From the NCBI GenBank assembly GCA_020628095.1, contig JAHDFP010000002.1, positions 391,815 to 455,814 of the forward strand: a stretch of DNA of 64,000 nucleotides, in the 5' to 3' direction. This DNA is from Saprospiraceae bacterium. Its GTDB lineage: Bacteria; Bacteroidota; Bacteroidia; Chitinophagales; Saprospiraceae. Made by a program: the position numbers and the translations under genes. The notes under the pieces are model-generated. The model was not told where the DNA came from. It did not search any database and was given only the letters and a program-made list of their open reading frames with translations. Below, piece by piece: positions 8,145-18,800 of this stretch (position 1 is the stretch's first letter; every line of letters starts with the position of its first letter).

Positions 8145-8729
8145 ATGGAAAATACTAAAAAAACTCAATCAGATATAGGCAGAAGAGATGTCCTTAAGCT
8201 AACAACCGCTATGCTCGGATATACATTGACGGCTGGTACCGCGGCGGCTATACTTAATGGGTGCAAGGCAGATACATCGACAGGATGGGTGCCGTCCTTC
8301 ATGAGTAAGGATCAGTTATCATTGGTAGCGGAGGTAGCGGAGATGATTATTCCTGAGACAGATATAGCAGGAGCCAAGACGGCTATGGTAGATCGTTATA
8401 TGGATGCTATGTTAGAATCATATTCGGCAGAGGAGAGGAAGATGTTTTTGGATGGATTATCGCTTTTTGATCAGAAGTCCAAGAAGCTCAATAAGGTCTC
8501 ATTTATGAAAGCTGACGAAGAGCAAAGAAAAGCGGTACTAGATGATATGGTCAAAGAAAGCAAAAATGCAAAAGGGCCTCATATTTGGAATATAGTCAAA
8601 GAAGGAACAGTATCGGGTTACTGTAAGTCGGAAGTAGGTGCGACGCAGTTACTTAATTATGATCCGGTGCCAGGACCATATCAGGGATGCGTTGACTTTA
8701 GTACAATAGGAAAAACAAGTTATATCTAA
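8145..8729 (+). CDS. Gluconate 2-dehydrogenase subunit 3-like protein (Tat signal)
   Basis: A 194-residue protein with a twin-arginine-like start (GRRDVLKLTTAM) and a hydrophobic stretch with a Cys at about residue 42. The body matches the gluconate_2-dh3 pattern: an LVAEVAEMIIPETDIAGAK segment followed by a helical domain with aromatic and Gly-rich C-terminus. It starts 2 nt after the GMC stop and its stop overlaps the next ATG by one base, so translation is tightly coupled. Known role of the family: small subunit that helps export or stabilise the GMC catalytic subunit. Assignment rests on both motif and gene order. Confidence 0.88.
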   Translation: MENTKKTQSDIGRRDVLKLTTAMLGYTLTAGTAAAILNGCKADTSTGWVPSFMSKDQLSLVAEVAEMIIPETDIAGAKTAMVDRYMDAMLESYSAEERKMFLDGLSLFDQKSKKLNKVSFMKADEEQRKAVLDDMVKESKNAKGPHIWNIVKEGTVSGYCKSEVGATQLLNYDPVPGPYQGCVDFSTIGKTSYI

Positions 8730-9694
8730 TGTACTCTGATCGACGGACTTTCTTATCAAGATTAAGTTTTATTGGTTTAGCTCTTGGTTTTGATTTTTTC
8801 TCATCATGTCGAATTGATCAGAAGATTAATAATGAGAATATAAGAAAGGTGGATTCCTCCATTAAATTATCCCTGGCGGAATGGTCACTGCACAGAATGA
8901 TCAAATCGGGAAAATTAGATCACTTACAATTTGCAGCTAAAGCGAAGTCTTTAGGTTTCGATGCCATAGAATATGTCAATCAGTTTTTTCCAGATCGCGC
9001 CTCAGACATAAAGTATCTGGATGAGATGAATCGAATGGCTAAAGAGTCAGAAGTCCGTCAATTATTAATAATGATCGATGGGGAAGGGGGATTGGCCAAC
9101 ACGGACGAAAAACAATTACTACAGGCTGTCGATAATCATAAAAAGTGGGTGCAAGCTGCTAAGCAGCTGGATTGTCATTCCATCAGAGTTAATTGCTTTG
9201 GTGAGGGTGATAAGAATGAGGTCAAGATGGCGGGTATCAAAGGCTTATCTCTACTGTCAGAATATGCACAGCCCTATGATATAAATGTCATCGTAGAAAA
9301 CCATGGTGGCTATTCCTCTGACGGTCAGTGGATGTCCGATGTGATAAGACAGGTCAATCTTCCTAACTGTGGAACACTGCCTGACTTTGGTAACTTCTGT
9401 ATAAAAAGACAAGGAGGAGAAATGTGGGGTACACCCTGTATAGAGGAATATGACATATACCAAGGTGTCAAAGAATTGTTACCCTATGCCAAAGCGATCA
9501 GCGCAAAATCTTATCAGTTTGATGAAGCAGGCCAAGAAACAAGTATAGATTACAAGCGGATGATGTCTATTATCAGTCAAGCTGATTATAAAGGTTACAT
9601 AGGCATAGAATACGAAGGCGATGATGATGACGAAGTCAAAGGGATATTGAAAACTAAGGCATTATTAGAACAGGTGATAAATCAACATGATTAA
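8729..9694 (+). CDS. Exported TIM-barrel protein, xylose-isomerase-like (second copy)
   Basis: A 321-residue TIM-barrel protein of the same superfamily as the first gene of the operon but clearly diverged. The N-terminus (SDRRTFLSRLSFIGLAL, then SSCRID) looks like a Tat or lipoprotein-type signal. Family metal-ligand positions are visible: Glu in VIVENHGG, Asp in TLPDFGNF, and Glu in IGIEYEGD near the C-terminus. The start codon overlaps the previous stop (TAATG). Possible roles are a second step on a keto-sugar, such as epimerisation, hydration or elimination. Two exported barrels with one GMC/subunit-3 pair suggests a short extracytoplasmic pathway. Confidence 0.85.
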   Translation: MYSDRRTFLSRLSFIGLALGFDFFSSCRIDQKINNENIRKVDSSIKLSLAEWSLHRMIKSGKLDHLQFAAKAKSLGFDAIEYVNQFFPDRASDIKYLDEMNRMAKESEVRQLLIMIDGEGGLANTDEKQLLQAVDNHKKWVQAAKQLDCHSIRVNCFGEGDKNEVKMAGIKGLSLLSEYAQPYDINVIVENHGGYSSDGQWMSDVIRQVNLPNCGTLPDFGNFCIKRQGGEMWGTPCIEEYDIYQGVKELLPYAKAISAKSYQFDEAGQETSIDYKRMMSIISQADYKGYIGIEYEGDDDDEVKGILKTKALLEQVINQHD

Positions 9695-9714
9695 CTAACC
9701 TCAATAATTATATT

Positions 9715-10149
9715 ATGGATATGAATTTTATTCCCATTTTGGTTGCTGGACTTGTACCGATGATAATTGGTGCTATTTATTATGGTCCACTATTCGGTAA
9801 TGTGTGGATGCAGTCTGCTGGCTTGACTAAAGAAGACGTCGAGAGTGGTAATATGCCTGTGATTATGGGTTTGTCGCTCTTGCTTGCGATGGTTTTATCT
9901 TTCGGACTCAATATGCTGGTAGAACTAACTCATGGTAGTTTTACGACAGGGGAGTTTGTTGCTGGCAGTACTCATACGTTCGGTCATGGCGCATTTCACG
10001 GGGTGATGTTCAGTTTATTCATTATAGCACCAGCTTTGATTATTATGTCATTATTCCATCGGATGTCTGCCAAGAACATTTTTATTAATGTGGCATATTG
10101 GGTTATAACCTGTGCTATCATGGCGGGTATAACGGATGTATGGAATTAA
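9715..10149 (+). CDS. DUF1761-family membrane protein
   Basis: A 144-residue integral membrane protein with four predicted helices: about residues 5-25, 50-72, 95-120 and 123-140. The start FIPILVAGLVPMIIGAIYYGP and the following WMQSAGLTKED are typical of DUF1761. The family has no assigned activity. It follows the second TIM-barrel gene by 20 nt and could belong to the same transcript. An inverted repeat follows the stop. Confidence 0.8.
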   Translation: MDMNFIPILVAGLVPMIIGAIYYGPLFGNVWMQSAGLTKEDVESGNMPVIMGLSLLLAMVLSFGLNMLVELTHGSFTTGEFVAGSTHTFGHGAFHGVMFSLFIIAPALIIMSLFHRMSAKNIFINVAYWVITCAIMAGITDVWN

Positions 10150-10152
10150 TTT

Positions 10153-10197
10153 TCTTATTCTTTAAAGTTCATAGAATAAGACTAGCTGTGATCACAG
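10153..10197. repeat. Inverted repeat and palindrome between convergent genes
   Basis: TCTTATTCT (10153-10161) pairs with AGAATAAGA (10173-10181), immediately followed by the 12-bp palindrome CTGTGATCACAG (10186-10197). No T-run follows on the plus strand. It may be a factor-dependent transcript end for the operon. Confidence 0.4.
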
Positions 10198-10249
10198 TGA
10201 AATATAGAAACAGCCTTTATTACTAAATGCCTACATGATATAGGCAATG

Positions 10250-10861
10250 TTAGGAGAATAGAATATTGTATTGTTCCAGATCAGCGATTAGTTGATCTGG
10301 ATTTTTAAATTGTACGGCATTTATCCCCAGCGATTTTGCACCTTGTACATTCTCCATATTGTCATCTATGAACAAACATTCTTCTGCTTGTAGATAGTAC
10401 CGGGACAGTAGAATATTATAAATTTTGGCGTCTGGTTTCATGCATTTCTCATCACCGGACACTACTATTCCTTCAAACCAACCCAAAAAATCATATCGCT
10501 CCAAAGCAATAGGAAAAGTCTCTGCACTCCAGTTAGTTAGTGCCAATACTTTATATTGTTTCGTATCTATTATCTGGCGTAGGATATTAACTGTGCCATC
10601 TATGGGGCCACCGAGCATTTCAGTCCATCTGCTATAATACGCTTCTATTTCTTTTTGATATTCTGGATGTTTGGATACTAAGATGGACGTGGCCTCTGAC
10701 AAGGACCGCCCTGCGTCTTGCTGTACATTCCACTTATAAGTGGTTATATTATCAATAAACCAATCTACCTTTTCTTCACTATCAAAAATGGTTCTATAGA
10801 CATACTTTGGGTTCCAATCTATTAATACACCTCCCAGATCAAATATAACATGACGTATCAT
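10250..10861 (-). CDS. HAD-superfamily (IA-type) hydrolase
   Basis: A 203-residue cytoplasmic haloacid-dehalogenase-like hydrolase, probably a small-metabolite phosphatase. Motif I is FDLGGVLID with nucleophile Asp8, motif II LTNWS, motif III Lys in KCMKPDAKIY and motif IV FIDDNMEN. The helical cap between motifs I and II is the C1 type. It resembles YihX-like sugar-phosphate phosphatases by motif I wording and size. The start overlaps the stop of the upstream DoxX gene by four bases (ATGA), so the two are translationally coupled. Substrate unknown. Confidence 0.9.
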   Translation of the reverse strand: MIRHVIFDLGGVLIDWNPKYVYRTIFDSEEKVDWFIDNITTYKWNVQQDAGRSLSEATSILVSKHPEYQKEIEAYYSRWTEMLGGPIDGTVNILRQIIDTKQYKVLALTNWSAETFPIALERYDFLGWFEGIVVSGDEKCMKPDAKIYNILLSRYYLQAEECLFIDDNMENVQGAKSLGINAVQFKNPDQLIADLEQYNILFS

Positions 10862-11220
10862 GAGCGACTGAGTCTATTACTAAGATATATTATAATACCA
10901 CAAGCCACGATTACACCAAATGCTGGAATGGCATGCAAAGCTTCTTTATCGACTGCCACATGCACATATACTGCGCCTAACATAACCATCGCAATGCAGA
11001 GAGCCGCAAAACGCCTGGTTTTAGGAAAAAATAATCCGGCACCTCCTACCAACTCTATGATCCCCACGGGGTAGTGAAACCAAGAAGGCAATCCCCATTT
11101 TTCGAAATTTTCTAATAATTGCGTTGTAGCCATCAGTTTTGGGTATGATGCGAGTATCATATATGCTCCTACCGCAAATGATAGAAAGGTCAGTACCCGT
11201 TTGAGCGTTTTATTATTCAT
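10858..11220 (-). CDS. DoxX-like membrane protein
   Basis: A 120-residue protein with four membrane helices (about residues 8-28, 45-65, 70-88 and 95-113). The segment LPSWFHYPVGIIELVGGAGLF is characteristic of DoxX-like proteins of the DUF4345/DoxX_2 type. The family is linked in some bacteria to thiosulfate:quinone chemistry or redox stress, but most members are uncharacterised. First gene of a two-gene minus-strand unit with the HAD hydrolase. Confidence 0.83.
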   Translation of the reverse strand: MNNKTLKRVLTFLSFAVGAYMILASYPKLMATTQLLENFEKWGLPSWFHYPVGIIELVGGAGLFFPKTRRFAALCIAMVMLGAVYVHVAVDKEALHAIPAFGVIVACGIIIYLSNRLSRS

Positions 11221-11338
11221 AGAGTGATTTATTGGGTTAATTAATAATCAGGCCATAATATACACAGAGACAAACAAAATGTCTTTTTAGAACCCAAAGA
11301 ATTTAAGGGGAGGAATAATAAATGCCATACCTTTAGTG

Positions 11339-11445
11339 TTCTTAAAACAAAGAAGCCTACCTAACTTTTTAGGTAAGCCTCGATAGTAAAGCTGGAAACA
11401 GCAGATAGGCCGTACTTACTTATAAGGAGAGTACGGCTTTTTTTT
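11339..11445 (+). ncRNA. Candidate structured small RNA
   Basis: TACCTTTA at 11328-11335 is a one-mismatch -7 box, giving a start near 11339. The RNA would hold a hairpin with core TACCTAA/TTAGGTA around 11353-11380, then GCCT (11377-11380) pairing with AGGC (11407-11410) around an inner GCTG-GAAA-CAGC stem-loop (11391-11402, GNRA tetraloop), then an 8-bp terminator with eight T. No upstream plus-strand protein gene explains the terminator. It matches no RNA family that I recognise. The first hairpin could also act as a minus-strand terminator. Confidence 0.45.
11409..11445 (+). terminator. Intrinsic terminator without preceding gene
   Basis: GCCGTACT (11409-11416) pairs with AGTACGGC (11430-11437), followed by eight T (11438-11445). 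It ends the candidate RNA described at this position. Confidence 0.75.
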
Positions 11446-11576
11446 AATGCTGATCCCAATAGGCATAGAATTTTCTATGAGCCAGAATAAATTGCGTCTT
11501 GATTTTCGGAAATAATAAGGACAGGGTAGATTGTGTTATATATGCTTCATAGATATGTCGCAGATGTACAATTCCT

Positions 11577-11605
11577 ATGAAGAATGTGTTGGTTGGATTC
11601 TTCAT
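11577..11605. repeat. Perfect 9-bp inverted repeat
   Basis: ATGAAGAAT (11577-11585) and ATTCTTCAT (11597-11605) pair around an 11-nt loop in the long leader region before the OmpA-type lipoprotein. No T-run follows. Confidence 0.4.
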
Positions 11606-11844
11606 GCCCTGAATTTTTTAAATAATAATTAATGACCACTTAAAAGAAAAGTGGTTTTCCCCGTTACTATATTGAACTGTGTATGTTTAACTTTATTGTA
11701 TGGTTTCTAAAAAATCATCAGTTATTTAATAAATAGTTCATCAAGCTTATGCGTTAACTAATTATTATATGGTCTTACCGAAACCAAATGATACAAAAAG
11801 AACCCATTGTAATTTTAAAAAACAAAAAATTCAAAAAACTTTAT

Positions 11845-12756
11845 ATGAGAAAATTTAACCTATCAATCCTACTTCTGTCTTTCATTATGCTTGGCTCTTG
11901 CTCTACTAAAAAGAAATTGGCCGAGCTACAAGCTGTACATGACCAGGAAATGTCTGTGGCTAATCAGCAGCTAGGAGAATGTGGCGAGCAACTCAATAAA
12001 TACCTGAGCCGGATAGGAGAATGTGAGAAAGAAAACGAAAGACTAAAGTCTCTCGTACAATCTACAGAAGGTCAACTTAAAATCAGAGAAGAACAGATAG
12101 ATGACCTCAAAGAACAACGTGCAGAGCAAGTAGACCAAATAGGTGATCTCACTGTCTTATCTCAATCGGCTAATGAAAACATCAAGGAGACACTGGACCA
12201 GATGGAAGATCGGGACAGATATATCAAAACCTTACAAGCCGCAAAGAATAAGGTGGACTCGCTCAATCTTGCCCTGGCCATCAATCTGAAAGGCGTCCTC
12301 GAAGAAGGGATAGAAGATAGGGATATAGATATACAAGTCGATAAGACTGTTGTATTCGTCAATCTGTCAGATAAGATGTTATTCTATAGCGGGCGCTCAG
12401 ATCTGACGCCGAGAGCAAGGCAGGTATTAGGAAAGATTGCAAAGATTGTGGAATCTAGACCAGACCTGGAAGTTATGGTAGAAGGATATACAGATGACCG
12501 CCCTATCTCCAATTCTTGCATGAAAGATAATTGGGATCTCAGTGTCAAAAGGTCTACCTCTGTTATCCGTGTACTACAGACAGATTATAAGATAGACCCT
12601 GACCGCCTGATAGCCGCTGGTCGTGGAGAGTATAATGCACTTGCAAGTAATGAAACGCCAGAAGGACGTGCACAAAATAGAAGAACAAGAATTATTATTC
12701 TTCCTAAGTTAGACCAGTTCTATGATCTTCTTAATCCAGACCTTGTCCCAGAATAA
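11845..12756 (+). CDS. OmpA-family lipoprotein with coiled-coil
   Basis: A 303-residue outer-membrane-associated protein when started at the ATG at 11845, which begins a clean lipoprotein signal ending in the lipobox LGSC. The upstream ATG at 11788 would add 19 Lys-rich residues and is less likely. A long coiled-coil (about residues 25-150) follows, then a C-terminal OmpA-like peptidoglycan-binding domain with GYTDDRP, the NWDLSVKRS helix and the RAQNRRTRI end. The layout lipid anchor, coiled spacer and OmpA domain tethers outer membrane to cell wall. A strong terminator follows and the giant adhesin gene comes next on the same strand. Confidence 0.92.
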   Translation: MRKFNLSILLLSFIMLGSCSTKKKLAELQAVHDQEMSVANQQLGECGEQLNKYLSRIGECEKENERLKSLVQSTEGQLKIREEQIDDLKEQRAEQVDQIGDLTVLSQSANENIKETLDQMEDRDRYIKTLQAAKNKVDSLNLALAINLKGVLEEGIEDRDIDIQVDKTVVFVNLSDKMLFYSGRSDLTPRARQVLGKIAKIVESRPDLEVMVEGYTDDRPISNSCMKDNWDLSVKRSTSVIRVLQTDYKIDPDRLIAAGRGEYNALASNETPEGRAQNRRTRIIILPKLDQFYDLLNPDLVPE

Positions 12757-12784
12757 CTTTGATAAATAATATATTAGATATCAA

Positions 12785-12821
12785 AAGTGAAAATCATAAT
12801 AATGGTTTTCACTTTTTTTTT
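12785..12821 (+). terminator. Intrinsic terminator after the OmpA lipoprotein gene
   Basis: AAGTGAAAA (12785-12793) pairs with TTTTCACTT, extended by TCAT/ATGG to a 13-bp stem with an AATA loop. A long T-run follows. It separates the lipoprotein from the adhesin gene at 12874. Confidence 0.8.
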
Positions 12822-12873
12822 GCAACGAATGCAATCGATTAGAGATATATCATGTAACTCTAATAAATAAGTT

Positions 12874-15800
12874 ATGAAATCATTACTTGCGTTATTCATT
12901 TCTGTTTTTTGTTTAAGCTACTCTTACGCTCAATCTATTACTGGTTCGAATCTGGTCTGCACTGACTTATGTGAAGAGTACCAGCTAGTCAATGGCACAG
13001 GTGGACCTTATGTGTGGAAAATAGAAGGTGGAGAAATCGCGATAGAATATCAAGGTAATAGTGAGGTGGAGATATGTTGGTCAGATGTGGCTCAGGATGG
13101 TAGTCTAAGTGTTTTGGATAGATCATCTGGTCAAGAAACCACAATGCTCGTCACAATTATTAATAACCCAAGCCCTGATATCTATTTCCCAGATTTTCCG
13201 ACTTGTTACTTTTCTGACTCCATAGTGGGTAGACCAGACCAAGAACTAAGTCCATTAGAATGTATATCTGCATGTGCGGGACACACAGCATCATATACAG
13301 CCGTTAATACCAAGGAGAAATCAGAGCTAGAATGGACGGTTACCGGAGCAGTTTCTACCGCTAATAATCAAACTAATACGGTTCAGGTCACTTGGCCTCA
13401 ATCGGGTTTTGGCACTATAACCTTACAAGAATCTAACGAAGCGGGATGTGAGGGTCTCAAGCAATATTGTGTAGAAATACTTGAGAATCCTAATGTGACC
13501 ATAACCGCCTCGGCAAGCGATGTGTGTATCGACCAATCAGTCTATATAGACGCTGTAAGTGATAATGCGGACGATTATGCGTGGATATATATGGACGAAA
13601 TATTATCTAATACTAGCCAATTAGTCACTTCCTTTGAGACCAGTGGATCGCAGACTATTTCTTTAATCACGAAAACGGATTGCCAATGTGCGGATACTAG
13701 TTATGTAACCATTAATGTCTTGGATGATCAGAGTCCAACAATCGACTGTATCACGCCTACTTATATCAATGAGGAAAACACTTATTATGCTGTACAAAAG
13801 TGTGGTCAATATAATTGGGCTGTAGGACCGCAGGGAACTATTGTAGACGGTGGAGGTATAGACGACGATTTTGTGACGGTTGTGTGGACCGATGGTCCGA
13901 GAGGAGAATTAAGTCTCTCTGTATCGGGTTGTGATGATGATATATGTCAGCTTACCAATACGGAATACATTCCTGTCATTATACCCAATATGACCATAGA
14001 GGGGGCGGACGAAGCTTGTTATCAGTCTCAAAACGAATATCACGTACCACTATACCCTGGTACCTCATATACATGGCGCGTATCTGGTGCTGGATATGTT
14101 ATAGACGGGCAGCGTACTAATCAAGTTACTATCCAATGGAGCTCCCCTTTTGGCACCTCTGACGAAGCCATCGTCTCTGTGGAGTACGAAAATTGTTTGT
14201 TAGAGTGTAGTGGAAGAGTTGAGAAAGTAGTTACACTACTTAGAGAGTTTGAGTTAGGAGCAGAGACTGATGTAGCCTGTGAGGGAGAATCTATATTCGC
14301 AGGAGTGCAGTCAGGTCAGGATTATCCTCTTGCTGACATTAGTGTCTATAATGATGCTGGTGACTTAGTGCAATCTTTTGACGATGAGAACTTTATTTAT
14401 TTTGACTTGGATGCGGGCTCTGGAAGTTATCGTATAGAGGCGCGTATAGATGATGGTTATTGCAATAACCTGGATGTAGGATATGTAGAAGTCTTGCCGA
14501 GACCTGATGCCATCACAGAAATATTAGGACCTCTGAATATCTGCAAAGGAGAAACCTATGCATACGAGCATGGTGCTAATTTGTCATCTAATCAATTAGC
14601 CCAATGGTCTGTCCTAGATGGTGGAAGCAATTATAGCTATAGCGGTAATCGCTTTTTTCATACTTGGACTTCTGATGGACCTTATCAGATAAGTGTCCGC
14701 GTGAGAGATCTATTACTTAATTGCTCATCCGAAGAGTATCAAGTTACTATCAATTCCTTGGTGACTGGTAATATTACTGGAGATGATGTGGTATGTGTAG
14801 AGGAGACGGGGGCATATACGTTAGAAGGTGTCGATGCGACAACAGAATGGGATATAGAACCAGCTTCTGCAGGTAGTATATATTTACTCAGTGATAATAA
14901 AATAGAAGTTACATGGTACGAAGAAGGTACACATACCCTTATAGGAAACTCATGTGGATCACGGAAAGAATTCAATGTAGAGATATTGCCTCGACCAGTA
15001 ATTAGTCTTACATATAATAGTGAAGTGTGTGAAGGTGAAACTACAAGAATATCTGTATCTGGTAATGACTTGACCGAGGTAATTATAAGAGATGAGAATA
15101 ATCAGGAGTATGCCAATAATAGCAGTATACCGTCTGGCTATTATGTGGCGGAGGTAACTAACAGTCAGGGATGTAGTACAAAAGAACAGTTTAGGGTAGA
15201 TCCTTTACCCTTACCAGAAACCTTTATATCTACACCAGATCAGGAAGGATTCTGTCCACCATTAGACCCTGATAGAAAATTATACGCACTCAATACAGAG
15301 GATGGTAATAACTATCAGTGGTATAAGGATGGTTCTGCTTATGGCAGGGATAATCCCATATTGACCACGTCAGAATTCGGCACTTACTATGTAGAGATCA
15401 CAGATAGAAATGGGTGTGTAAGTAGGTCTAATAATATCGTCCTATATGAGTATTGTGGTGGAGAATGCGGAGATGGAAGATGCAGTAATGTCGGTGACTG
15501 CTTATCCAATGATGCCATCTTAATGTCAGGAACTAACTTAGGTTATTGCAATGAGTTTCAGTTCTCTAATAATTCCACTTCTGGTCATGACCCTAATTCT
15601 CTTTATTGGCACTTTGACGATCGCAATAGTCTCGCTGATAGTACGAGTACATTGAGTGATCCAACACATACTTTTTCTAGTGCAGGTTTTTACGAGGTCA
15701 TTCTTTTTGGCAGAGTGCCAGATCTCTCTAATCCAGGGGGTTGGTGTTTGGATTATGACTGGGAAGTATTTGAAGTTCCTGTTGCGGCTAATTTTTATGC

Positions 15801-18800
15801 GCAACCTACTTGCTATGGTGAGGTTATGCAATTAGAGAATACCTCCACATTTATTCCAGGTCGTAATATTGTTAGTTATCTATGGGATTTTGGTGACGTA
15901 GGCAGTACTAATAATTCTTCTACAGAAGAATCACCAATGCACACGTTTTCTGCACCTGGCACTTATACTGTTAGTTTAGTTATTACCTCTGATAGTGGTT
16001 GTCTATCCAGAATAGAGAAAGAAGTGGAAGTGCTAACTGGTCCAGATTTAGATTTTGATCTTCCTGTATTGCAATGTGTATCGCAGGGTATAAAATTTGA
16101 TTACCGGGATGATCCATTATTGTCCAGTGAGACCTGGACTATAGAAGACCCATTTGTAGGGACAAGGACGGTAGAATCTAATGTGGCTATTTATACATTC
16201 GAAAATGAGGGAACATACAACATAAGTTTTTCTGCTAATAATATATACGGATGCAGATCCACTGTAACTAAGCCTATAATAATAGACAAGAGTGATCTCA
16301 GTGGAGAAATAGTAGCGGATAGACCTGGTCCCTATTGTCCTGATGATGTTGTGACGCTTTCTGCGCCATCGGGAGCATCTTTATACTATTGGTCTAATGG
16401 AGAAACAACTTCTCAGATAGAGGTAAAATCGGAGGGAATATATAATGTAACGGTTACAGGGAATACGGCATGTGACTATGTTACGGAGAAATATTTTGTA
16501 GACTATGAGGAAGAAAGGGAGGTTTCTATAACTGGTTATCTATATGAGGATAATCCAAATTCTGGTACGAGATACACCAAAGAGATGGATGTCTGTATAT
16601 ATGAGGTATTCGCAGTCGCCGCTACCTGGGTCAATGGAGGTTCTTATTCCTGGAATGTATCCACAGTGACAGGAACTTATGTGAATGATGCAGATCTCAG
16701 AGCCTTAGGAGTTGGACGCCACGAAATTACAGTATCAGTTGTCGATCCTGCCACAAGTTGTCTTTTGATTTCTGATCCATTCATATTGAATATCCATGAC
16801 TATCTTGACCGACCTGAGATATACTCTGATAGCCCCATGCTTTGCGAAGGAGAGCCACATATATTGTCCGTGAGAAACCCTGTTCCTGGTGTTTCTTATC
16901 ATTGGAATACAGGAGAGTATGGAACCGAAATAGAAGTTGCGACCACAGGAAGTTACTACGTGCGAGCGGTCAATGAATACGGCTGTTCTTCAGGGTCTAA
17001 TTCCTTGTATGTAAATCCGACTCCCGATGCGCAGCTGATTCCATCAGGTTGTTATGAGGTGTGTTTTCCTTTTGACGTATGCGTGCCTTCCGTCAATAGT
17101 GTCAACTCTTACCAATGGTATAAGGATGGAGAGCTTTACGGCAACGTATCTTCTTCTCCAGATTTGGTCGCTACGGAGTCAGGAGACTACCAATTAAGGT
17201 TAGAAACATTTGCTGGTTGTGTGTCTATGTCAGATGTGATGACCTTATACCCTGAGCCTGTAGATCATAGTGTCGAAGGCACAGTTTTTTTAGATGATAA
17301 TGATAATGAATTGTTAGACACGGGCGAGCAATTAGTAGAAGGAGCGAAGGTCTACTGGCTATTAGGTAATGTTAGAATGGACTCGACATTAACTGATGCT
17401 AATGGCAATTATAAGTTTGAAGATATAGACAATCAAAGAATCCGAATAGAAGTAGATATAAGCGATCTGAATTTGGACGTTCCTGATCTGGAGTATTTGT
17501 TTCTTGTTGAGTTTGAGAGATGTCAAGATGAGCAGGACAGAGATGTTCCTATTAATATAGAATGTCCAGTACTTAGAGAGCAATTAGAATTATTTTCTTG
17601 CAACGGTCAAGTCGTGGAGTATGAAGGAAATATTTATAATCTAGGAGATATCGCAGAAATTGTCTTTGTCACTCCTGCTGGATGCGACTCGATTATTGAT
17701 CTGGTAGTGAGTGAGATTCCTTTACTTAATTTGATATTAGATACGAATCCATCATGCTATAACTCCGATAGCGGAACTCTTGTTATTAGCAGTAGTGATA
17801 ATGGCGCGAGTTACTCTTTAGATGGTTCGCCTTTTACTGCTAATACCAGCTATGATAATCTTAGCTCTGGTTCTCATACAGTCGATGCCGTGGATAGTTA
17901 TGGTTGCATATCACAATATTTAGTCGAGATAGAAACTTCGCCACTCATAGAACCTGATATAGTTGTCATACCATCTTGCGAAGGAGAGGATAACGGGCGG
18001 TTAGAATTATTTTTGTTACCAGATATTGATTACTGGGTATCTGTCGATAATCAGTCCGCGGAACTTAACCAAATGGTATGGACAGATTTGTCTGCTGGTG
18101 GCCATACTGTAGTTGTTGTAGATCAGAATAATTGTCAAGAAGAGTTTGTCATCAATATACCAGAAAATGAAAAACCAGATATTGTCATAGTCGGAAGTAC
18201 TTCTTGTCCTAATGCCTCGACGGGAACTATAGAAGTACAAATAACTGATCCCGGTAATTTCCAATTTGCATTAGACAACGGATCTCTACAAGATAATAAT
18301 ACCTTCGAAAATCTTAATCCTGGTAGTTATACAATTTGGTTTAGTGATGGGTCGGATTGTATGTTTAGCAACCAAGTTGTTATAGAAGAAACCAGTTCTC
18401 CAGATATTGATTTTGTAGTAAGTGAGACTTGTCCAGACCTGGATGATGGGATAGTGGAGGTTTTGTTTTCTGGTCAGGAGGAATATATGGTAGCTGTCGA
18501 TAATCAGTTATCTCTTGATAATCAAAATATTTTTGAAAACCTATCATCGGGCGTACACGCTGTTATCGTTACCGACGATGGCGGATGCGATTTCGAATAT
18601 CAGATAGAGATAGAAACTTATGAGATGCCAGATGTATTATTATCCGTAAATGAAAGTTGCTCACAATCAGATAACGGATCTATAGTGATTGACGCTGATG
18701 TTCCCGTAGAGTACTCTTTTGATATGGTTGATTTTTACGCAGAAAGTGAAATAGGTGAATTACCTGCTGATATATATACCTTATACCTCAGAAGTCAAGA

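Larger units (their letters stand above)
11221..11844. other. Structured intergenic region
   Basis: A 624-bp region between the divergent DoxX and OmpA-type genes that is unusually rich in hairpins: 11353-11380, 11391-11402, 11409-11445 (terminator), a stem at 11465-11480, a 9-bp stem at 11577-11605 and 11635-11658. No convincing coding sequence is present; the lipoprotein start is at 11845, not at the earlier in-frame ATG at 11788. Confidence 0.5.

Noticed and set aside
10186-10197. CTGTGATCACAG as a CRP-type operator
   Set aside because: It lies between convergent gene ends, not before a start; the spacer is shorter than the CRP site TGTGA-N6-TCACA.
11301-11338. Tiny leader peptide (four codons) behind a strong GGGGAGG ribosome-binding-like sequence
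   Set aside because: Too short to support, and such Shine-Dalgarno motifs are rarely used in Bacteroidota; probably chance.
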